NCBI GenBank assembly: GCA_026545765.1 | Contig: CM048844.1 | Location: 66,544,035-66,608,034, forward strand | Length of the DNA stretch: 64,000 nt | Direction of reading: 5' to 3' | Source: Plantago major | Lineage: Eukaryota; Streptophyta; Magnoliopsida; Lamiales; Plantaginaceae | Shown here: positions 57,080-64,000 of the stretch, one piece after another | Layout of the letters: each line of letters starts with the position of its first letter | Position numbering within the stretch: the first letter of the stretch is position 1 | Position numbers and translations under genes: made by a program | Notes under the pieces: model-generated | Databases searched by the model: none | The model's input: the letters and a program-made list of their open reading frames with translations, nothing else | What the model was told of the DNA's origin: nothing

Positions 57080-59790
57080 GCTCAAAGTTTTGTGCCAGTT
57101 GATTTACTCAAGGCTTTCCAGAAGCACACTCTCAAGAAACATCTAAAGTTCTTTAGACAATGGCAGAAACTCAGAAAGGCTGACCTTTCCGAAATAGCAC
57201 GATTAATCGACGTCCCAGAAAAGAGAGCAATAGCCCTAAATCTGGAAGACTACATCCATGCATTGTTCCCAACAGAGTCTTATTCTTTTGCCAATCTGAT
57301 GCATGAAGACTTCACTCATGAAGTAGCATAAAAACTTCTAGCAGATTTCAAAACTGCGGATGCTCAAACCCAAGAGCAGATGGTAACCCATCCTGCATTG
57401 CCTAGTAAGCTCACTACTTACCCAGCTGAGCAAGAACAAGTGAATGGGAGAATGAATACATTCCCAAATGTGATCAACTTGATTTCAGAAGATGAAGAAG
57501 AAATGGACGAGAATGATTATCAAGTACCCCCTTCTGAGCATCCAAGTCAAGAAAACAAGAAGGATGATGATGATGATGATCAGAATGATGATCCCCAACC
57601 CGAAACGGCGGATTCGTAAAGTTAGCAAAGGAAGTGCGAAAGGCCACTCCTTCCAATGCTCGAAGGCCCATCATCATCACCTTCAAAGTCTCATCGAAAC
57701 CCAACAGCGTAATGTAACGATATACTTGAAGAGATATCTGCCGCTGAGTTCAGGATTGAACAACTCAGAAAGGTGTTGGAAGAAGAAAAGAGAATCAACT
57801 TAGAGTGTCAAGCTCTTGTTGATGAAAAGGAAGCCAAAATTCAAAAGCTCAAAGAAGCTAACACCCAGGAATTGGCGCTCCTAGATGAGCAAAGAAATCT
57901 AAAAGATGCCATTGTTGTCACAGCTGCTGAAATAGATGCCATGGATGACAATGATGATGAAGAAGATGATGCTGAGACTGCATCAGAAAGACCTTCTACA
58001 TCTTCTCAGAAGGCCAGCACACTTGATGGAAAGCAGAAAAAGGTTGTCAATCTGCAAACTATTCAAGAAAAAGATGATAAGAGTGATGCTGAAAACAACC
58101 AAAACTTGATTACTGACGCAGAAGATGAGAGACTTGTCACTCAACACAAGAGAGCTCTACTTGCTCCTCATATATTCTCTGCACCAAGTAGTTCAACAAG
58201 TGAAGAGCACAGTGCCAGAAATAGTATCTTTTTGGAACTCAGAAAGACACTAATTGCTCAAGACACAGAAGTGCTAAAATCCATCCCAGAAGAGATGAAG
58301 TCATTGTCATTGCTACATTTCATCAGAGCAACCAACATAGCTCTCTCTCAGAAAGACCTAGGGTTGGTCAGGGATTAGGATTGTAACAATGCTAATGCAG
58401 CACTCAATGAAGCCAGCCATGCTGTTATACAAGCCAACGCCATTCTTAGGCCACTTGAAGAGCTCAACAGAAAGGAGCAGGAACTGGTTAAGCAGAACCA
58501 CGAGCTAAAGAAAGAAATCCAAGAATTGGTCAGGGTGCACAATAATCTCCAGAAAAACTTTGACTCACTCTCTGAAGCTTATGCCATTATGAGTTAGTCA
58601 TTCATGACTAAGGGGGAAGAAGAAGAGATGCCTCAGAAAGGCAGAGGATGAAAGAGAAAACAATCTATGCCTCCCTCCTCAAGTCAACTAGTCATCAAGA
58701 ACACCAGAGATGCCCCTGTTGAAGAAGTTGTTCCAGATCAACCAGCCAGAAGGCTGAGAAGTATGGTCACTAGGGGAACCAAGTCCCTTAGGATCTCAGA
58801 AGGGAACAACCAGAATAATCCTGAAAAAGGAGAAGACCAAGAAGAAGGAGAAGTGAGAGACCAAGAAAGCTGCAAGCCTCCATTGTTGAACTGGATGATG
58901 ATGAGGATGAATTTGATACAGATGAACATCCACTTCACAAGAGAAGAAGGCAAGCAAGCACCTCACAACCTCCTCTCGCAGCAATGCCTTTGGCAGCCAG
59001 AACTCCTTCTGGAAATACCAAGTCAATACAAGGAACTTCCACCAAAGACAAATTTCAAGGTGAAGAAAGCGTTAGAGGATCTCCTGACAGAAGGCCACCC
59101 AACAGAAAAGCAAGAAGGGATTCCCAGTTTGGCAGAACAAACAGAGAAATTGTTCAAGAAAAGCCAACTGATGTCCACATTGAATATGTGAAGACGAGTA
59201 ATGAAGAGTCTTCATATAGGTGCAGCATTCTGAACAAGAGAGGGTATGGGATTCTAGAACTACAACATTTACTTGTCACTGATAAGTTTCCAACTCCCAT
59301 CCTCAACCAGATACTGAAATGGAGAGAAGGCAAGCCAGAATTGCTAAAATCTGAGCACCTTCATGCCTGGCTAAACTTTGAAGTAGAGAAGAGAAACGAT
59401 GCCAGAAAGATGGACCTCTCCTTTGCCTGTCCTTACCCAAAGCCCGATGATGTACACAAGGTACGAAAAATGGATGGTAGCTACAGCAAGAAGAACAAAC
59501 TAGGAGTTTCAACCTATGAGTCATTCTATATGACATTGGATGAATACCTAGATGATATACACTATCTGGAAGAAATATACAAATATTTCAACCTATCTCA
59601 GCTGCAAGTAGACCATGCCTGGGTCTGGGGAAAATACTTCTGGGTCAAACATTTTCTGAGGAAAAATCATAAACTTGGCAAGAGTTACCAAGAAATATGT
59701 GATTTGTCCAGAAAGACAGAACTCTCTGTCAGAAGGACTCTTTATGACTATGTCCAAGAATGCAGAAAAGTGGATGATTATGTCAACTGA

Positions 59791-60206
59791 TCCAGAAAGG
59801 GTGCTGAAGAACTTGAGGTTTCTGAACCTAAGTTATTTTTGAAGACTTGAAAACTAGTATCTTAGAATGTTTACTTGGAGCTTGGACTCTCTTGTTGTTC
59901 TAATTTACTTAGTATGTTTTGTTACTTTTTGTAATCTTGCTGATTGTTTCTGAATTTCTCTATCTGTAAAAGTTGCATCTCACTCTGTAAACTGTACCTT
60001 TCTCAAGATCATACTCTCAGAAACATTATAATAGATGACAACTTATCAGCAAAGATCACTTCTTGTGATTTGGTTGATGCTTACTTTCTGCACTAAATTC
60101 AACTAAAATTGAATATCATTTGAAATGATTAACTGGCGGATTGTTTTCTCTTCCAGGATTACAAATTTGTAATAAGACATTAAAAGATAGTCATGGATGA
60201 CTGATC
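59791..60206 (+). other. Element B 3' UTR (unit 2)
   Basis: T-rich, about 416 bp, no ORF; nearly identical to 23988-24403. Confidence 0.7.
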
Positions 60207-60221
60207 AAAAAGGGGGAAATT
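60207..60221 (+). promoter_or_regulatory. Polypurine tract, element B (unit 2)
   Basis: aaaaagggggaaatt immediately before TGTTAGG. Confidence 0.92.
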
Positions 60222-61653
60222 TGTTAGGAATATCTGTTAGTATTTTGATCATTCATCACATGTTCTTATCTTTGCCAGAAAGGTGATTAAGTACTCTTAG
60301 TTCACTTCAACATTGTAAATGAGGAAATCACTGAGTATGATTAGTCTAGTTAATCTTGTATTAGGATTATAGTTTTCTGAATGTAATTTTTTATTTCCAA
60401 GAAGACCATGAAGATCAATCCTAGCAGTGGAGCTTTTCTGAAGATTACAAGACCGGAGATAGCACAAGATTTATGAAGACACCAAGGTTTAGTCTCACTC
60501 AGAAAGACTATGTCCTTAATCCTTTCTTAAGTGCATTTAGTTACTTTTGAAACATGATTCTGGAACATATGACATCATGAGTATGGAGCATGCAAGCCAT
60601 CAAAAAGGCTAATGTATCCGTTGAAGACTACAGGACAAGAAATAGTACATGTGCATTAATTGCATAGGCAGAAAAGCCGCTAAAGCACAGTCCTCTCTGA
60701 GATATGAGACAAGGACTTCTGAGTACTCATTTCAGGATAAGTATAGACTGAATTTGAATTGTGTCTAACGGATAACATCCCAACGACTCTCTAATTCATC
60801 TATAAATATCACACACTTAGATGCTGAGAAATACAACGACCAAAGAACGATCTAACTTGCAAACTTACAATCTAGCAAAGTATTCTCTCAAGCACTCTAC
60901 TACCTTTTCTGAAAGCTTTCTGTTGCTTGAAGAATCACTAGTAGTTCTATGTTGTCCTGAACCTTAACAACAGATTGTTATTCGTGAAAGAGTTGAACTA
61001 TCAGATAACCTTTCTGAAGCTCATTCTCCAGAACGGACATCAATTACTTGGGTCAGTAAAGAGCAGATTGCCATACACTGAACAAGTGTATTAAGTAGTC
61101 TTGTTCTATTAGGCTCTCCGGAAACATAACTGAAAAGTTATACAAGAAGCCTCTCTGACAAACCTTATAACCAACACCATCAAGGCGTGGAGTAGAGGAA
61201 GTACTTGATTTAGGAAATCAGGGAATAAATCCAAGGTTATCTGAGTAGAGGAAGTACTTAGCTCTAGGAGCTGGGGAATAACTCAGGGGGAACATTTGGT
61301 TGGGAACCATTTGTTTAGGAATCTTAGAATAGGATTATGGTAAGGTGAACTCAATTATCTGTTCTAGTGAATTCTAGGTCTCAGAAAGACCGAAGTGGAT
61401 TAGTTGGAGGATTACGCCACCTCCAGATACCACTATACTTGCTGTGTTATTTACCTTTCTATATTTATCTTTCAGCAAAGCACACACACTTACTTATTGT
61501 TTCTGCACTTACCTATCTTAAAGTCTTCCGCGCTCTGAATTTAAGTATCAAAAACCCCCGGTTTCTGAGAAACTGTATTTATCGACAAAAGTTTAAAAGA
61601 CTATTCACCCCCCCCCCCTCTAGTCTTTTACTTTGCCGTTATCTGGACCAACA
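60222..61653 (+). repeat. Element B 3' LTR (unit 2), 1432 bp
   Basis: Same ends and motifs as the 5' LTR. It shares several variants with the unit 1 3' LTR rather than with its own 5' LTR (for example ttcagcaaagcacacac, gtaaatgagg), as expected if the whole unit was copied after B inserted. Confidence 0.93.
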
Positions 61654-61658
61654 GTATC
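61654..61658 (+). repeat. Target-site duplication GTATC, right (element B, unit 2)
   Basis: Follows the LTR end CCAACA directly; A ORF3 resumes after it. Confidence 0.9.
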
Positions 61659-64000
61659 TCTCATTACTCGAGGAGTACGAAACCACCGTTCTGACAAAGT
61701 AGATGGAATACATTTCACAATGGTAGAAAGTCAGGAAACTTAGCCTTAAAACTCTGTTTAAAGATGGTGATGACGCACAAATGAAAGAGCAGTATGAATC
61801 CGTGGAAGATTTCGTTCATCGATTGCTTCCAACCGATAAACATAGGATCTGTGAATGTATAAGTACGGGATTTAGAAATACTGTGTGCGACCATTTGGTG
61901 GAACTCTTTCAGAATTCGGATAAGCAGAAGCAGCTTGAGATGATTCATCATCCTATACTCCCACGTCACTTACAACAAGGAGCTTCTTCTGCTAAGACTC
62001 CAACTTCTGATAACAAAGAGGAGTCGGATCGCAAGAACAAATCTTAAACTTCTCTACCATCGTCGTGTAAACATGATGCATCTACGGATAATTCTGATGG
62101 TGATAATGATAACAACGATGATCAACCACCTGGAGTGGGCAGAACAAAACTCTACAAAGAAACCATCAGTTGTTGCAAAACAATCTGAGAAGAAACCAAC
62201 CACTTCTGCCTCTCACCATCAAGATGATTCCTCCAGCAAGAAGCTACACAAGGACATCTTAGAACTCTCTGATGATAATCCGACTCTGCAGCAACTGCCA
62301 GAATTAGAGTCCAAGATATCTCATCTCAGAGACTTGCTAACACAGGAAGCTACACAACAACTTGAGGTAAAAACCAAGACGACAGAAAAGGAAGCCGACC
62401 TCAAGAAAGTTGAGGATCTCATTCTCAGAGAGGAAGCAGCTCTACAGGAATTACAGAATCTCCAGAGTGTTAAACAAGTAGCTATTGACAAGGCGAATCA
62501 ATACAGAGAGACTGCTATGGAATAATTGAGAACTTCCATTAAACAAGGTAAATAGGATGCTGACAACCGAAATTTTGAAGAAGCAACAGAACATAGAGAT
62601 TCAACGCCTCTGAACGACAAATACACTTCACAGGACTTTTCTCCACCAACGCTTGACCCCTTGATGATAATTCCGGTGCCAAAATCTGTCCTTTTTCTTC
62701 TTCGGTAAAATGGCTGAGCAATTTGAAGAAATAACCTTAAATCTTTGTGCGCTTATTTTTCAAATGATTCATATCGTCAAGTGTACCCATTCCAAATTGG
62801 AGTATGTATGGACTGAGCAAGAACAGATCTTTGAGAATTTGTTTAAGGAGTGCTCTGATCAAGCCAAGGAGCTTATAGAGTCTGCACCTCCTGCCTTCCA
62901 GAAACTTGCAGCACTACTTTCCAGAAGGATCACTACTTTATCCTTCATTCAGATAGAAGAGGCCATGCAAAGAATGGAAGATGAGGATTTAATACAGCTC
63001 ATCGACTACCTCTCCACTGTGGCTATTGAGAATATACCAAAAGTGGTCTCTGCGGTAGCAAAGCTAAATGATGAAGAAACTGGTTTTGCCAACCAGAATA
63101 TGCTTTTAAGAGCTGAACTACAAGAAATCACTCGAGCTTATAAAGGATTACAAGGAAGCTTTGCCTCCATCTCAGAATCCTTTGTGAAGCTGTCAGAACG
63201 TATTGATCAACCTCCTATGACTAAGGGAGGAAATGGAAAAACCAAGAGGAAAAGCAAACAACTGACTTTATCTGATGCTTTTCCTCTGCAAAGTACCTCT
63301 AGTCAAGCTCTCCTACCACCACCTCCACCTGTTACTAAAGAGTCTCATGAAGTTCCTAAAGCTGCAAGAGCTCAAGGAAAAGAAGAATCTTTAGAGACTA
63401 TGCAGAACATGTTGAAGAGCCTTCTGAAAAGAAAAATAAAGTTGGTCAAGATGGAAACAAGGCCTCAGTGGCAACTCATCAGGAAGAAGATGATGAGGAA
63501 GAAGACCCTACACCTCTTATTCGAAAGAGAAGTGTAGGATTTCCAATTGGACCAGAAATTACTTCTGCAGTACCCACTCAAGAAGGTACAAGTAACAGAG
63601 AGCTTTCTAAGAAAGAGGAAAGGGAAGCATTTAGACAGGGGAAGATCAAAGAACAAATTGAAAAACTTCAAGGAGTTGATGAAGAAATACTAATAAAGTA
63701 TGAACCAACTCCAGAAGATCTGAACTCAAATGTCTATAAGTGCAACAATGGTTTATGGGTAATGGGCATCAATAGTTTAATATTTGCCTCAAAACCTTTC
63801 CCAAAACCAGTCTTCCTTCAATTGATAGCCTGGAGAAAGAACAAAAGGAAATTGCTATCTGATGAAAGATTAAAAGACGCACTATACTTCGAGATAATGG
63901 TCAGAAAACAAGCTATTGAAAATGAGCTTACTGACGTTTGCCCCTACTACAGACCAAATGATGTGTATTTGAAACTCAATGTTCTTGGTAACAAGATGGT
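61659..64000 (+). pseudogene. Element A ORF3, C-terminal part (unit 2, runs off window)
   Basis: Contains the segment missing in unit 1 at 61916-62064 (encoding ...DKQKQLEM and a lysine-rich end at 62047). EDFVHRLLPTDK, the coiled coil, MAEQFEEI (62710) and the proline run follow. The frame change near 63380-63470 is the same as in unit 1; one frame ends at 63537 and the next carries the C-terminal module to the window edge. Confidence 0.75.

Larger units (their letters stand above)
54760..59790 (+). pseudogene. Element B ORF3 (unit 2), about 5 kb, broken
   Basis: Third ORF with the same module order as unit 1. Open from 54760 to 55182, with a frame break at about 55140-55260, then 55263-55724 to a TAG and 55806-56492 up to the first intron. 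Coding resumes after the introns at 56547, 56732 and 57080, then a TAA at 57329-57331 (shared). Next are acidic (EDEEEMDENDY), Asp-run and coiled-coil regions (57773-58378) and stops at about 58378, 58594 and 58650. The C-terminal module 58984-59790 is open, with GYGILELQHLLV and DHAWVWGKYFW. It retains the 256 bp lost in unit 1. If fully read, the product would exceed 1500 residues, far longer than pol-adjacent env-like ORFs usually described. No function is claimed. Confidence 0.78.
46514..61653 (+). mobile_element. Complete copia element B nested in A ORF3 (unit 2)
   Basis: 15.14 kb from TGTTAGG to CCAACA, flanked by GTATC. Best reference copy of B in the window: full 5' LTR start, longest continuous pol (526 codons from integrase to RT/RNase H) and ORF3 without the 256-bp deletion. 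Not intact: gag and the N-terminal part of integrase are heavily damaged. Confidence 0.94.
42170..64000 (+). mobile_element. Copia element A, 5'-truncated, interrupted by element B (unit 2, cut by window end)
   Basis: Same breakpoint in RT as unit 1. It continues through pol, spacer, ORF3, nested B and the second half of ORF3 to the end of the window, which falls before the ORF3 stop. The 3' LTR and everything distal are outside the window. Confidence 0.88.

Overview
This window is nuclear DNA from a flowering plant, most likely a eudicot. It contains no bacterial genes and no host protein-coding gene I can support. It holds two kinds of sequence: 45S ribosomal DNA (intergenic spacer, 18S, ITS1, 5.8S, ITS2 and a 5' part of 25S), and large Ty1/copia LTR retrotransposons of a SIRE/Maximus-like type. 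The evidence for the latter is a PBS matching initiator-Met tRNA, copia-order pol, an additional long 3' ORF, and LTRs of 1.4-1.6 kb.

The main architectural fact is that the window is a tandem array of one chimeric unit of about 35.3 kb. Base 1 matches base 35284, and unit 2 runs in the same order to the window end. Each unit reads: (i) rDNA intergenic spacer; (ii) 18S-ITS1-5.8S-ITS2; (iii) 25S cut off at the conserved GGGAACG near the peptidyl-transferase region; (iv) an abrupt join, at 6837/6838 and again at 42169/42170, into the reverse transcriptase of copia element A; (v) the A pol tail and A ORF3, interrupted by a complete copia element B with both LTRs, PBS, PPT and a 5-bp target duplication GTATC; (vi) the rest of A ORF3 and a stub of the A 3' LTR; (vii) LTR fragment D; (viii) element C in the opposite orientation (LTR plus ORF3 only); (ix) a join at about 34620 back into rDNA spacer with 42-bp tandem repeats. 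Unit 2 is complete up to the second half of A ORF3, where the window ends.

Element B is 14.9 kb (unit 1) or 15.1 kb (unit 2) and consists of LTR, PBS, gag (CCHC knuckle), protease, integrase, RT, RNase H, a 0.9-kb spacer with a TATA box, a very long ORF3 region (about 5 kb), PPT and LTR. ORF3 of A and B appears to contain several short phase-0 GT-AG introns. Its N- and C-terminal modules are recognisable in divergent elements. All gag, pol and ORF3 copies here carry stops, frameshifts or deletions, so no copy is autonomous as written.

Sequence quality is a serious caveat. Many lesions in rRNA and retrotransposon ORFs, in both units but at different places, hit CAG/CTG motifs in a stereotyped way (CAGA to CGTA, CTG to CG or C). 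Unit 2 18S also contains short stretches that read like ascomycete rather than plant 18S. Both look like base-calling or polishing artefacts of a long-read assembly. Some apparent pseudogenisation, and possibly the array itself, needs read-level confirmation.
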